Assembly (NCBI RefSeq): GCF_013403955.1
Contig: NZ_JABFDG010000004.1
Coordinates: 248,001 to 312,000, forward strand
Length of the DNA stretch: 64,000 nucleotides
From: Winogradskyella vidalii
GTDB lineage: Bacteria > Bacteroidota > Bacteroidia > Flavobacteriales > Flavobacteriaceae
Reading direction: 5' to 3'
Of the stretch, positions 24,939-34,904 are shown in pieces (positions within the stretch are counted from its first letter, which is position 1; each line of letters starts with the position of its first letter). A program made the translations under genes and the position numbers. Under the pieces are notes generated by a model, which was not told the DNA's origin, did no database searches, and worked only from the letters and a program-made list of their open reading frames with translations.

Positions 24939-26300
24939 ATGAAAAAACAATGCTACATTATTATTCTACTAATTGGAATTTTATTTATTCCTCAGGTTAC
25001 TTATGCCCAAGTCGATTTTAATAAACGCCCAGATGACGATTTAGGAAATGTAGAAGATGAATTTCAAGAACATTTCTTTGAAGCTTTAAAGCAAAAAGGC
25101 ATTGAAAATTACGATAGAGCAGTAGAGGCACTTCATAAATGTTTGAATTTAGACAGTAAAAAACCAGTCATTTATTTCGAGCTCGGTAAAAACTATAATA
25201 AACTTAAAAATTTTGGTGCTGCTGAAGATTATCTTAAAGATGCCATCAGCATGCAACCCGATAATGTGTGGTTTTTAGATGAACTTTACGATGTTTATTT
25301 TCAACAAGATGATATCAGAAATGCTTTAAAAACCATAAAACAATTGGTAAAATATCATCCGGATTATAAGGAAGATTTAGCCACGCTTTATGTTAGAGAA
25401 GAAAAGTATAAGCAAGCTTTAGATTTATTAGATGAATTGGATGCTGAATACGGATTGAGCGAGTCTAGGGACGCCATGCGAAACGATATTTACAGCATCA
25501 CAGGTAATGCCGATGATAGAATTGAAAACCTAGAACAACGAGTCGCTAATAATCCTAATAACGAAGATAATCACTTAAAGCTTATATATAGGTATAGCCA
25601 AACAGGCGACCATAAAAAAGCTTATAAAGCTGCACAAAACTTACTTAAAGAGAAGCCAGATTCTAAGTTTGTGCATTTAGCTTTGTATAAGTTTTATCTT
25701 CAAGAAGAAAAGGTCGATAAGGCTATTAGTTCTGTAAAAACAGTATTAACTAGTCCTGAAATTAATGCAGATGCTAAAGCTAAAGTGCTTAAAGATTTTG
25801 TGGCATTTGTAGCCAAAAACCCCGAATATGAATCAGACCTCATTGATATTACAGCTCTAATTGATGACAATAAAGATGCACAAACGCATAGCGATTTAGG
25901 GCATTATTATTTAAAAGCAGGTGATAAGGTTAAGGCGCTTTCAAATTTTAAAGAAGCTTTAAAACAAGACCCTAACGACTTTAAATTAATTAAAGACGTC
26001 TTATTACTTCAGCTCGATATTAAGGATTATCAAGCGGTTGTAAATGATAGTGAACATGCTTTGGCACTATATCCTGCTCAACCTATTTTGTATTTAGTGA
26101 ATGGTGTTGCGCTAAACAATTTGGGTGCACCAAAAAAAGCGATTGATAATTTTGAAATGGGCTTAGACTTTTTAGTTGATAACCCTAAAATGGAAGCCGA
26201 TTTCTATTCTGAATTAAGCCAAGCCTACAAAGCTTTAAATAATATTAGTAAATCTGAAGCGTTTGCTAAAAAGGCAGAAGCTTTAAATGTAAAACAGTAA
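24939..26300 (+). CDS. Secreted tetratricopeptide repeat protein
   Basis: 453 residues. A signal peptide (YIIILLIGILFIPQVTYAQ) is followed by roughly ten TPR units, for example KPVIYFELGKNYNKLKNFGAAEDYLK and THSDLGHYYLKAGDKVKALSNFKEAL. It is a periplasmic scaffold; no partner is shown directly. Its stop codon is followed at once by the ATG of a DUF4292 lipoprotein, and an EnvC-like factor comes next, so an envelope assembly role is inferred. An unusually good Shine-Dalgarno site precedes the ATG. Confidence 0.9.
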   Translation: MKKQCYIIILLIGILFIPQVTYAQVDFNKRPDDDLGNVEDEFQEHFFEALKQKGIENYDRAVEALHKCLNLDSKKPVIYFELGKNYNKLKNFGAAEDYLKDAISMQPDNVWFLDELYDVYFQQDDIRNALKTIKQLVKYHPDYKEDLATLYVREEKYKQALDLLDELDAEYGLSESRDAMRNDIYSITGNADDRIENLEQRVANNPNNEDNHLKLIYRYSQTGDHKKAYKAAQNLLKEKPDSKFVHLALYKFYLQEEKVDKAISSVKTVLTSPEINADAKAKVLKDFVAFVAKNPEYESDLIDITALIDDNKDAQTHSDLGHYYLKAGDKVKALSNFKEALKQDPNDFKLIKDVLLLQLDIKDYQAVVNDSEHALALYPAQPILYLVNGVALNNLGAPKKAIDNFEMGLDFLVDNPKMEADFYSELSQAYKALNNISKSEAFAKKAEALNVKQ

Positions 26301-27092
26301 ATGAAAATACCTCAAAGTCATCTTATAAAACACATTACGTTAAGTATATTTCTCTTCGTTTTTATATTGGGTTGTAGTGGTGCCAGAAGTGTTATTGCTT
26401 CAGGAGAGGCTAGTGATAAGCTTTCTGCAAAACAAGTGATTAAGCAATATCAAAAAAATGAAACGGACTTTAAAACCATGAATGCTAGAGTTGCAATTAA
26501 TCTTGTTCAAGGTGAAAGTGAACAAGGCTATACATTTAGCTTTAGAATGGAAAAAGATAAAACCATTTGGCTAAGTGCACCACTTGGTATTGCACGTATG
26601 ATGATTACACCAGATAAAGTGAAGTTTTATAATAAACTTGATAATGAATATTTTGATGGCGATTACAAGTTATTGAGCGATGTTGTTGGTGTAGATTTAG
26701 ATTTTATGAAAGTCCAGAACATTCTTTTAGGTCAAACCATATATGATTTTAACGACGAGCCTTATCAAGTTTCAGTGAATGAAAACTCGTATGCATTAAG
26801 TCCAAAAGACCAAAATGCACTAATCGAATTATTTTATTTGATTAACCCTTCGCATTTTAAAATGGATAGTTTGCAGATGTTTCAACAGCTAGAAAAGCGA
26901 ATGCTTAAAGTAGATTATTCGTCTTATCAAGAAGTTGAAAAGCAAATTATACCTGAAAATATTAGAATTATTGCAGTTGAAAATGCAGACCAAATAGCCA
27001 TTTCTATGGCGTTTAAATCTGTATCTTTGAACGGTGAAGTTCGTTTTCCTTTTAATATTCCTGCGGGTTATAAAGAAATTGTGATAAAGTAA
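26301..27092 (+). CDS. DUF4292 lipoprotein (LolB-like)
   Basis: 263 residues. The signal peptide ends in the lipobox FILGC. The body is beta-rich (MNARVAINLVQGESEQGYTF, KDKTIWLSAPLGIARMMITP), a half-barrel pattern like that of LolA/LolB, and I recognise the DUF4292 family. A role in lipoprotein delivery to the outer membrane is a fold-based inference. The gene starts with the base after the stop codon of the TPR gene, so the two are translationally coupled. The EnvC-like gene follows after 80 bp. Confidence 0.85.
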   Translation: MKIPQSHLIKHITLSIFLFVFILGCSGARSVIASGEASDKLSAKQVIKQYQKNETDFKTMNARVAINLVQGESEQGYTFSFRMEKDKTIWLSAPLGIARMMITPDKVKFYNKLDNEYFDGDYKLLSDVVGVDLDFMKVQNILLGQTIYDFNDEPYQVSVNENSYALSPKDQNALIELFYLINPSHFKMDSLQMFQQLEKRMLKVDYSSYQEVEKQIIPENIRIIAVENADQIAISMAFKSVSLNGEVRFPFNIPAGYKEIVIK

Positions 27093-27172
27093 GTTTAAAA
27101 ACGCTTATTACTTCCTTCTAAAAGCTAAAGGAATGTTTGTATAATCTCAGATTAAATATCATTAAATAATTA

Positions 27173-28393
27173 ATGAAGAAGAATTTTTATATACTTTTTT
27201 GTATCGTGTTTATGCTGTCTTCTGCTGCACTATTTTCTCAAAGCGAAAAGCAAAAAAAACTTGAGCTTCAACGCCAGCAGATTATTAAAGAAATGAAGCA
27301 AATCAATGCTTTGTTATTTACGAAAAAAAAGGAAGAGAAATCCGCTATTACATTAATTGAGGACCTTAATTATAAGGTAAACGTTAGAAAAAACCTCATT
27401 AGAATAACTAATGAACAAGCCAACCTTTTAAACAGAGAAATAAATACAAATCAAAACGAAATTACAAGCCTTAGAGCGCAATTACAAGAGTTAAAAGATG
27501 ATTATGCTGCAATGGTTGTAAAATCGTATAAGAGCAAATCTGAGCAAAGTAAAGTGATGTTTTTGTTGTCCTCTAGTAACTTTCAACAAGCTTATAAACG
27601 CCTTCAATATATTAAACAGTATAGAGACTATCAAAAAGAACAAGGCGAAGCCATTAAAACAAAAACGAAGGAATTACAGGTTTTAAATATTCAATTATCT
27701 AAGCAAAAGGAAGACAAACAAAAGCTCATAGAAGAAAACCGCATTGCTAAAAGAGAACTAGAAAGTGAATTAAAGGAGCGTGAAGTCTTAATGGCATCCA
27801 TAAAGACAGATATGAGTAAATTTGCGTCTCAGATTAAACAAAAGCAGCAAGAGGCGGATCGTTTAGACAAGGAAATAGACCGTTTAATTGCAGAGGCTAT
27901 TGCTGCATCTAATAAAAAAGCAGGTAAAAAATCTTCTACGGGCAAATTTGTTTTAACACCTGAAGCAAAAAAGCTAGCCTCGAGTTTTGCTGCTAATAAA
28001 GGAAAACTAGGTTGGCCAGTAACAAGAGGTGTTATTAAAGCTAAGTTTGGTAAAGGTCGATCATTAACTGATAGTTCGGTTGAGGTCAATAATTCAGGAG
28101 TTAAAATTGCAACAGATAAGAACGCAGAAGTTAAAGCTGTTTTTAATGGTGTGGTATCTTCCATTCATGTAATGAAAAGAGGAAACCCAACCATTATAAT
28201 AAGACATGGTGATTATTTAACAATCTACCATAACTTATCAAAACTCTATGTAAAAAGAGGTGACAAAATTACCACCAACCAAGTCATTGGTGAGGTCTTT
28301 AGTAACAACGTAACAGGAGAAACGCTTTTAGACTTTAGAATCTATAAAAATGATTTAAAGTTGAATCCACAATCATGGTTAGCAAATCAATAG
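27173..28393 (+). CDS. envC: EnvC-like murein hydrolase activator (degenerate LytM/M23)
   Basis: 406 residues. Signal peptide (to ALFSQ), long coiled coil (about 25-245), then a C-terminal LytM domain. The M23 zinc site is gone: the usual HxGxD is replaced by NNSGVKI, and the HxH strand reads YHNLSKLY. This is the state of EnvC, which has no hydrolase activity and instead activates cell-wall amidases at division. The coiled-coil plus degenerate LytM plan strongly supports that role. It is the last gene of the envelope cluster, 9 bp from a convergent thioesterase gene. Confidence 0.9.
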   Translation: MKKNFYILFCIVFMLSSAALFSQSEKQKKLELQRQQIIKEMKQINALLFTKKKEEKSAITLIEDLNYKVNVRKNLIRITNEQANLLNREINTNQNEITSLRAQLQELKDDYAAMVVKSYKSKSEQSKVMFLLSSSNFQQAYKRLQYIKQYRDYQKEQGEAIKTKTKELQVLNIQLSKQKEDKQKLIEENRIAKRELESELKEREVLMASIKTDMSKFASQIKQKQQEADRLDKEIDRLIAEAIAASNKKAGKKSSTGKFVLTPEAKKLASSFAANKGKLGWPVTRGVIKAKFGKGRSLTDSSVEVNNSGVKIATDKNAEVKAVFNGVVSSIHVMKRGNPTIIIRHGDYLTIYHNLSKLYVKRGDKITTNQVIGEVFSNNVTGETLLDFRIYKNDLKLNPQSWLANQ

Positions 28394-28401
28394 TTAATTA
28401 A

Positions 28402-28911
28402 CTATACAAAAAGGGCTTTCAACTCTGTAGCTTCAGACGGCTTCATTTTTCCTGCTAATACTAAACTCAGCTGTTTTCGACGCAAAGCAGCATCAAAACG
28501 TTGTTTTTCTAATTCTGTTTCAGGTATAAGTTCTGGCACTTTTACGGGGTGTCCGGTTTCATTTACAGCTACAAAAGTATAGATGGCTTCATTAGCTTTC
28601 ACACACTCTCCAGACTCTCTGTCCTCAACCCAGACATCCATATACACTTCCATAGATGATGTAAATGCACGTGATACCTTAGCTTCAATCATAACAACGC
28701 TACCCAAGGGAATCGCTCTATTAAAAGCGACGTGATTTACGGAAGCCGTTACAACAATACGTTTAGAATGGCGTCTTGCAGAAATACTGGCGGTTTTATC
28801 CATACGCGCTAATAGCTCGCCTCCAAATAAATTGTTAAGTGGGTTGGTTTCACTTGGTAATACCAAATCAGTGGCAATAGTTTGAGATTGAGATGCGGTT
28901 CTAGATGGCAT
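28402..28911 (-). CDS. Acyl-CoA thioesterase (hotdog fold)
   Basis: 169 residues. Typical YciA/acyl-CoA hydrolase family: NPLNNLFGGELLARMD with the catalytic acidic residue, then ASVNHVAFNRAIPLGSVVMIEAKV. It hydrolyses acyl-CoA to free acid and CoA; chain length is not predictable here. The frame extends upstream to 29010, but those 33 residues are hydrophobic and unlike the family; MPSRTASQSQ at 28911 is the likely start. It is convergent with the envC-like gene and codirectional with the SPOR gene. Confidence 0.9.
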   Translation of the reverse strand: MPSRTASQSQTIATDLVLPSETNPLNNLFGGELLARMDKTASISARRHSKRIVVTASVNHVAFNRAIPLGSVVMIEAKVSRAFTSSMEVYMDVWVEDRESGECVKANEAIYTFVAVNETGHPVKVPELIPETELEKQRFDAALRRKQLSLVLAGKMKPSEATELKALFV

Positions 28912-29085
28912 AAATAGATTTAAAAATAAGTGCGAATATAAAGTGATTATGGGTAGAAAGGTAAGGAAATACGGTAAATCTATGTTATAGTATTTATAAC
29001 GTAAAGCCAAAAACTAAACAAACGCATTAATTAAACCCTTATCAAATGCTTTTTCTAATTAAGATTAGAAGAAATCCATGTAAAA

Positions 29086-30024
29086 CTAATCAAGCTTCTT
29101 TATGAGCAACCAAGCATCACGATTATAATCACGACGAATCTTAGAAAGTTCAATTTGTGCATCAGCTCTATTTTCAAAACTCGCATAAACCACTTCGTGT
29201 AAACCGAAGCGATTAGTACCGATTTTGCGTGCTTTAAATCCTTGATTTCTCAGTTGGGCAACTTTCTTTTCAGAATTAGCTTCTACTCTAAAAGCTCCTG
29301 CAACAATATGGTAATTGCCGCTTTGTTTTTCTAAAGATAATGTTGCAGCTGGTAAAGGATTGCTAATTACAAAAGTGGCTTCTTGCACCTTAGCATCAAG
29401 TTGCTCATTGGCTTGTTCTTGGGCTATTTCATTATGATTTTCTACAGCATTATTGTGGTAAGTAGCAGCACTAAAACTACCAATGCCTAATAATATTACA
29501 GCGGCTGCAGCATATTTTAGCCAGTTGCGATTATCACGTTTTTCTGGTGTAAAAGCTATTGGAGTAGTCTCTTCAATAGTTGCTACGGTTTCTTTGTGAA
29601 TTTCACGAGTAACGTTGGCAGTGGTAAAGTGAGACAAACCAAAAGCATCGGTTAAATAATTAATATGGCTAGAAGGATCAAATTGAATTTTCCCAGCATT
29701 ATTTAATACAAGCTCACCTATATTTTTAAATTGAATAGTCTCGCCTTCAACTAAATAAGATTTAATTGATTTTATTTCCTTACTGATTTGGTTTAAGGCT
29801 GTTGCGTATGGGATTTTTTCAACTTCAGCAATATAATTTGCTAATAAACCATCATTTTGTTGTAACTGCTCATTAAAAGATAAGGCTTTTTTTGGCGGAT
29901 AAAATGTATGAGTGGTTTCATGAATCTTAGCCGATACACGATGCGTCAAAAATGCTCCAAACTCAGGAACAGTAACACAATCGTAACGGTATAAAAGGTC
30001 GCTAATGTAAGTCTCTAACTGCAT
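29086..30024 (-). CDS. HU-CCDC81 and SPOR domain protein
   Basis: 312 residues. N-terminal HU/CCDC81-like domains (LETYISDLLYRYDCVTVPEFGAFL, then GLLANYIAEVEKIPYATAL), one membrane helix around residue 165-185 (YAAAAVILLGIGSFSAATY), and a C-terminal SPOR domain (YHIVAGAFRVEANSEKKVAQLR) that binds denuded peptidoglycan at the septum. The N-terminus would be cytoplasmic, with a possible DNA-binding or self-association role. A perfect -7 box TAACTTTG (30038 to 30031) lies 6 nt upstream of the ATG at 30024, so the mRNA is nearly leaderless; a TTG 9 bases upstream of the ATG is disfavoured. Confidence 0.88.
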   Translation of the reverse strand: MQLETYISDLLYRYDCVTVPEFGAFLTHRVSAKIHETTHTFYPPKKALSFNEQLQQNDGLLANYIAEVEKIPYATALNQISKEIKSIKSYLVEGETIQFKNIGELVLNNAGKIQFDPSSHINYLTDAFGLSHFTTANVTREIHKETVATIEETTPIAFTPEKRDNRNWLKYAAAAVILLGIGSFSAATYHNNAVENHNEIAQEQANEQLDAKVQEATFVISNPLPAATLSLEKQSGNYHIVAGAFRVEANSEKKVAQLRNQGFKARKIGTNRFGLHEVVYASFENRADAQIELSKIRRDYNRDAWLLIKKLD

Positions 30025-30273
30025 ATAAGGCAAAGTTAAAAATTTTTATTTGTGAACGAAGTTTACTTGGATTTAGTTATTAACATCAAAAAATTTTAAA
30101 GTCTATGTGTTTGATTTTCTATAGATTCTTAATGAAATAAATTTAAAAATTATAAATAACAGGTTCTAAAATAGGGATACTTTTTTGTGTAAAATTAAAA
30201 AGTAAAGATAGGTTAAAAATTAAATAATTATATTCGTTATCAAAGATGTAACGCTTCAAATGCTTAATTATCA

Positions 30274-31377
30274 ATGACAAATCAACAACTTATTTATGCT
30301 TTAGCCTTACAGCACGTTCCAAAAATTGGAGCGACAACGGCTAAAAAATTAATTAATCATTGTGGTTCTGCTGAAGCTGTTATAAAAGAAAAGAAGTCTA
30401 AACTATTAAAAATTGATGGTATAGGATCCGTTACTATTCAAGGCCTTTTTGATAAAAGCCATATTGAAGAAGCGGAAAAAGAATTAAAATTTATAAGAGA
30501 CAATAACATTATTGCACATTATTTTACAGATGACACTTACCCTGAACGTTTAAAACATTGTATCGATGCACCTCTTGTTTTATTTCAATCAGGAAACATT
30601 AATATTAAACAGAAACGCATCATAAGTATTGTTGGGGCTCGTAAAATAACGACTAGTGGAATCGCATTCTGCGAAAAACTGGTTGAGACTTTAGCGCCAT
30701 TTAACCCCATTATTGTTTCTGGCTTTGCTTACGGCACTGATATTACCGCACAAAAAGCGGCTGTAAAACACAATTTACAAACGATAGGATGTTTGGCGCA
30801 TGGCTTAAATCAAATCTACCCTAAAGTCCATAAGAAATACGTCGAAGCTATAGAAAATCATGGTGGGTTTTATACAGATTTTTGGAGCTCAGATAATTTT
30901 GACCGGAATAACTTTTTAAAACGGAATAGAATTATAGCAGGACTTAGTGAGGCGACTATAGTCATTGAATCTGCAGAAAAAGGCGGTAGTTTAGTAACTG
31001 CAGATATCGCCAACTCCTATAATAGAGTCGTCTTTGCTGTGCCTGGCCGTACTACTGATAGCCAAAGTGTTGGTTGCAATAATTTAATCAAATTTCAACA
31101 GGCCCATTTACTATCCACGCCTTTAGATGTGCCTTATATGTTGAATTGGGAATTGGAAGCCAATAAAAAACCCATAGTGCAGCAGCAGTTATTTGTAGAC
31201 TTAGAACCGGATGAAAAAATAGTTTATAATTTTTTGAAAGCAAATAATAAGGTGCTACTAGATGTTATTGCCTTACGTTGCGAAATGCCAACCTATAAAC
31301 TCGTAGGCTTATTGCTACAAATGGAATTGAAAGGGGTTGTTAGACCGTTGCCAGGAAAGTTATTTGAAGCCATATAG
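30274..31377 (+). CDS. dprA: DNA-processing protein DprA
   Basis: Loads RecA onto single-stranded DNA during natural transformation. 367 residues, in order: an N-terminal helix-hairpin-helix/SAM region (IGATTAKKLINHCGSAEAV), a Rossmann domain with SIVGARKITTSGIAFCEKL, SGFAYGTDITAQKAA and the RNRIIAGLSEATIVIESAEKG signature, and a C-terminal winged helix (LDVIALRCEMPTYKLVGLLL). It is divergent from the SPOR gene, as is common in flavobacteria. Other transformation genes are not in the window. Confidence 0.95.
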   Translation: MTNQQLIYALALQHVPKIGATTAKKLINHCGSAEAVIKEKKSKLLKIDGIGSVTIQGLFDKSHIEEAEKELKFIRDNNIIAHYFTDDTYPERLKHCIDAPLVLFQSGNINIKQKRIISIVGARKITTSGIAFCEKLVETLAPFNPIIVSGFAYGTDITAQKAAVKHNLQTIGCLAHGLNQIYPKVHKKYVEAIENHGGFYTDFWSSDNFDRNNFLKRNRIIAGLSEATIVIESAEKGGSLVTADIANSYNRVVFAVPGRTTDSQSVGCNNLIKFQQAHLLSTPLDVPYMLNWELEANKKPIVQQQLFVDLEPDEKIVYNFLKANNKVLLDVIALRCEMPTYKLVGLLLQMELKGVVRPLPGKLFEAI

Positions 31378-31616
31378 ATAAGTATAATTCTTAAAAGGAT
31401 ACAATAAGTGGTTTCTGTGATTTATAAACAAGGCTTTGTAAGTTATTTTTTACCTAAAACAACCACTAAACCGTATTTAATCGTGATTTTTGCACACATA
31501 AACTGATTTTTAATTTTTTTTTCCGTTTTTTTATATCATATTTGTAGGCCCTCAACTAAATTAAAATAATAAGATTCACCAAATTGGTGTTTGTTTTATT
31601 ATATAATTTCCTACTT

Positions 31617-34600
31617 ATGATGTTAAAAACTACTCGCGCTTTAGGCCGTTTTGCCTTATCACTGCTTTTTACTTTAGCAATTTTTATGTCATCTTCAACT
31701 CTAGTTATGGCTCAGACTATAACAGATGCGTTTCCCAAACGAGTCACTACAAGTAGTAAGGTTACTATTATTGGTTCAGGATTTACAGCTTCAAATATTG
31801 GTGATATTTATATAGTAGGAATAAATATTGTAAGAAGAACTTTGGTTAGCTCTACAGAAGTTACTTGCGTAGTATCTAGGAATACTGGCGGAATTTCAGG
31901 AGATACTAATGGTACACTTACTATGAGCGGTGCAACATATGGTTCTGGGCTAGACAGAGATTTTGAATACGTAGGGCCAGCAAGTAAATCCATTTCTGAA
32001 AATAGTGAAAATAGGATTAGAGAAGTTTATACCACTTGGGACCATGATAATGATGGTGTTGGTTTTTGGGCATCTTCAGATTTTAGCTCAAATAATAACA
32101 TGCCTAATGATAGTCATGAGTTATTAGGATTTAAAATGAAATATGATGGTGATGATATTATTTTTTCAACAGGAATTGATGATACGTTATTAGAAGCTCA
32201 ATTATCAAGCTTAGGCGTAGACGTGTCTGAAACTAGTACTGAGTATGTAGGTCAGAATTTTCAAGCGTATTCTACCAATGGAATTAGTGGAAAACCAAAT
32301 TCTAATAATTATATGGGATTTGCTGATAAAATAGATGGTTTTGATGGCTCTATAGTGTTAAACAATGCTGTGCGTAAAACAGTTTACGATGTTATCATTG
32401 ATGGAGATAAAGGGTTAGAAATGGGCACAGGAATCGCCAATTTTAATAATCAAGCAGATATAAGGTTTTATAGCGGTAATGGAGATGTTGGAGCCGTTAA
32501 TGACGGTGTTCCAGATTTGTTAATTACGCAAATAGCTCAGCCAGGAGGTAGTGATGTCTATTATTATGCCGATGTTGATGGTAATGTTGTTGGTAGACCT
32601 ATTAAATTATCATTTGTAAATAATAATGCTACTAGATTATACGAATGGAAAGTTGATTTTTACAGATTAGATTTCTCTACTGGGTCAACCTTTGAAACTG
32701 CTATTCCAACAACGGAATCTTTTGGTAATGGACAGACGAGAGGTTATAGAATGGCTGCGTTTAATTTAGAAGATTTTGGTATTGATGGAACCATCAACGC
32801 CACTATTGATGATATTGATAATATTAATATTGGAGCTGGTGGTTCATCTGATATGGCTTTTATGGCTTACAATAAAGCTGCTTTTGAAATTAAATCTCCA
32901 GTAATTTCAAAATCTCCAGTATCACGATTTATTTGCAGATTGCCATCAGTTTCTAGTCTAGTTTTTAGCGCAGAGGGAGATATAGAGGGAACTCCATCTA
33001 CTGATCCTACTGAGGCAGCAGCAGAAGCAATTACCTATACCTGGTTTAAAAACAACATAGAATTAGGAGAGACGTCTAATACACTTACCATTCCTTCTGG
33101 ATTAACTAGCTCAGATTTAACAGATAATAATTATAAAGTAAGAGTAGCAAACAGCTATGGCGCTGTAGATTTACCTTTTAAAATCTCTGAAGGAGGTACG
33201 CCTGCGTATTGGGATGGTTCAAGTTGGGAGCTGCCTTCTATCTATGATGGTATAACAATTAATGACGAGGATCGTAATCTAATTTTTTCTGATAATTATA
33301 ACCAATCTGGAGATTTGGTAGGTTGTGATTGCACTGTAAATGCAGGAAAAGTAGTTGTGATTCCAGATGGATCTTCTATGGTGCTCTTTAATGCTATTAC
33401 TGTTGAGCCTATGATTGCTGAAACGGTAGAGGATGGTGTTACTGTTGATGAAGTGCCAGCAGGGTCTTTTACTTTACAGAATAATGCTAGTTTAGTTCAG
33501 ATTAATGCTGTCACTAATAGTGGTGAGATTAAAGTAGAGCGAATAGCAGATAATTTAAATGCAAACGATTATGTGTTTTGGTCATCACCAGTAGGAGATG
33601 CAACAATGTCCACGCTTCCAGGGAATTTAAAATATGAGTGGGATACAAATGATATAAATGATTTAGGAACTCGTGGCGATTGGTCTTCTGCTAGTGGTAC
33701 AATGTCTGTAGGAAGAGGTTATATTGCTAGAGTACCTTCTGCAAGCGATTATACGGCCTTATTTACAGGTGTGCCAAATAATGGTAATCTATCTTGGAAT
33801 GTTTATAAAACAGGAACTACAACAGGTATGGTTGAAGCAGATACCCATTGGAATTTAGTCGGTAATCCATATCCTTCAGCTCTAAGTGCAGATAAATTTA
33901 CGGAGGATAATACTGATATAGATGGTAGTATATACTTATGGCAGCACCATTCACCAGCTTCAACAGCTAATACCAATCCGTTTTATGAAAATTTTCCTGT
34001 TAATTACGGCGATCAATATTTAGCCTATAATAAATTGGGGGCTTCTACTCCTGAAACTGAGTTTGATGGCTTTATTGCGTCTGGACAAGGATTTTTTGTT
34101 AAGGTTTTAGAAAGTGCAGGTGCTAATCCGGCAATTACATTTACTAATAATATGCGCTATGATGATGCTGAAAATGGTTATGATAATTCAGAATTCTACA
34201 GAAGCAATTCCGATGCAACTACAGAAACCACTGAAAAACAACTAATATGGTTAAGCTTAATTAATGAAAATAATAAAGCTTCTACTATTTTAGTGGGTTA
34301 TGCTGAAGGGGCAACGGTAGGTAAAGATAGACTTTACGATGCGTTTTCTAATAATGAAGGTTTTAATTTATATTCTCTAATTTCTGAAGCTGAAAAATTA
34401 GAAATACAAGGACTTCCACTACCATTTGATGATACTAGTACTGTGCCTTTGGGTGTAGAATTAGCTGAAAATGGAATTTACAAAATTGCAATTGGAGATT
34501 TAGAAGGCAGTTTGTTTGTGGATCAAGCGCAAAATATATACATAGAGGATACTTACTCTGGAGTGATTCATGACTTAAGAGTTTCACCATACACGTTTAT

Positions 34601-34904
34601 GGGTGAAGCGGGTGTTGTTAATGATCGTTTTGTTCTTAGATATTCAGAATCGTCCTCGCTTTCTGTTGCCGAAGCGTCAGCTAATAGTACATTTGCTTAT
34701 ATAAAAAACAGTGTCTTAAATGTAAAATCTAATAAAGGTATTACAGCGGTAAAAGTTTATGATTTAAACGGAAGAAATGTAATTTCTTATGCATCAAATG
34801 GCCAACTACAACTCACTGAAAACTTTCAATTTTCTAAAGGTGTCTATCTCGTTTCTATAACCTTAGAAGGTGATAGAGAATTTATAAAAAAGGTTGTAAA
34901 CTAA
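31617..34904 (+). CDS. Large secreted surface protein with TIG-like N-terminus and T9SS sorting domain (paralogue 1)
   Basis: 1095 residues. Signal peptide ending near TLVMAQ; an IPT/TIG-like domain (FPKRVTTSSKVTIIGSGF); a Gly/Asn/Asp-rich middle with MGTGIANFNNQADIRFY and AAGGSSD-like stretches; an Ig-like part (YTWFKNNIELGETSNTLTI); a VGCDC segment; the WNLVGNPYPSAL motif seen in many flavobacterial cargo proteins; and a C-terminal type A sorting domain (VKVYDLNGRNVISY, then FSKGVYLVSI). It is therefore exported by T9SS. A TIG fold suggests adhesion or carbohydrate contact, but function is unknown. The start at ATG 31617 follows a palindrome CACCAAATTGGTG at 31577. A paralogue lies 747 bp downstream. 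Confidence 0.9.
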   Translation: MMLKTTRALGRFALSLLFTLAIFMSSSTLVMAQTITDAFPKRVTTSSKVTIIGSGFTASNIGDIYIVGINIVRRTLVSSTEVTCVVSRNTGGISGDTNGTLTMSGATYGSGLDRDFEYVGPASKSISENSENRIREVYTTWDHDNDGVGFWASSDFSSNNNMPNDSHELLGFKMKYDGDDIIFSTGIDDTLLEAQLSSLGVDVSETSTEYVGQNFQAYSTNGISGKPNSNNYMGFADKIDGFDGSIVLNNAVRKTVYDVIIDGDKGLEMGTGIANFNNQADIRFYSGNGDVGAVNDGVPDLLITQIAQPGGSDVYYYADVDGNVVGRPIKLSFVNNNATRLYEWKVDFYRLDFSTGSTFETAIPTTESFGNGQTRGYRMAAFNLEDFGIDGTINATIDDIDNINIGAGGSSDMAFMAYNKAAFEIKSPVISKSPVSRFICRLPSVSSLVFSAEGDIEGTPSTDPTEAAAEAITYTWFKNNIELGETSNTLTIPSGLTSSDLTDNNYKVRVANSYGAVDLPFKISEGGTPAYWDGSSWELPSIYDGITINDEDRNLIFSDNYNQSGDLVGCDCTVNAGKVVVIPDGSSMVLFNAITVEPMIAETVEDGVTVDEVPAGSFTLQNNASLVQINAVTNSGEIKVERIADNLNANDYVFWSSPVGDATMSTLPGNLKYEWDTNDINDLGTRGDWSSASGTMSVGRGYIARVPSASDYTALFTGVPNNGNLSWNVYKTGTTTGMVEADTHWNLVGNPYPSALSADKFTEDNTDIDGSIYLWQHHSPASTANTNPFYENFPVNYGDQYLAYNKLGASTPETEFDGFIASGQGFFVKVLESAGANPAITFTNNMRYDDAENGYDNSEFYRSNSDATTETTEKQLIWLSLINENNKASTILVGYAEGATVGKDRLYDAFSNNEGFNLYSLISEAEKLEIQGLPLPFDDTSTVPLGVELAENGIYKIAIGDLEGSLFVDQAQNIYIEDTYSGVIHDLRVSPYTFMGEAGVVNDRFVLRYSESSSLSVAEASANSTFAYIKNSVLNVKSNKGITAVKVYDLNGRNVISYASNGQLQLTENFQFSKGVYLVSITLEGDREFIKKVVN

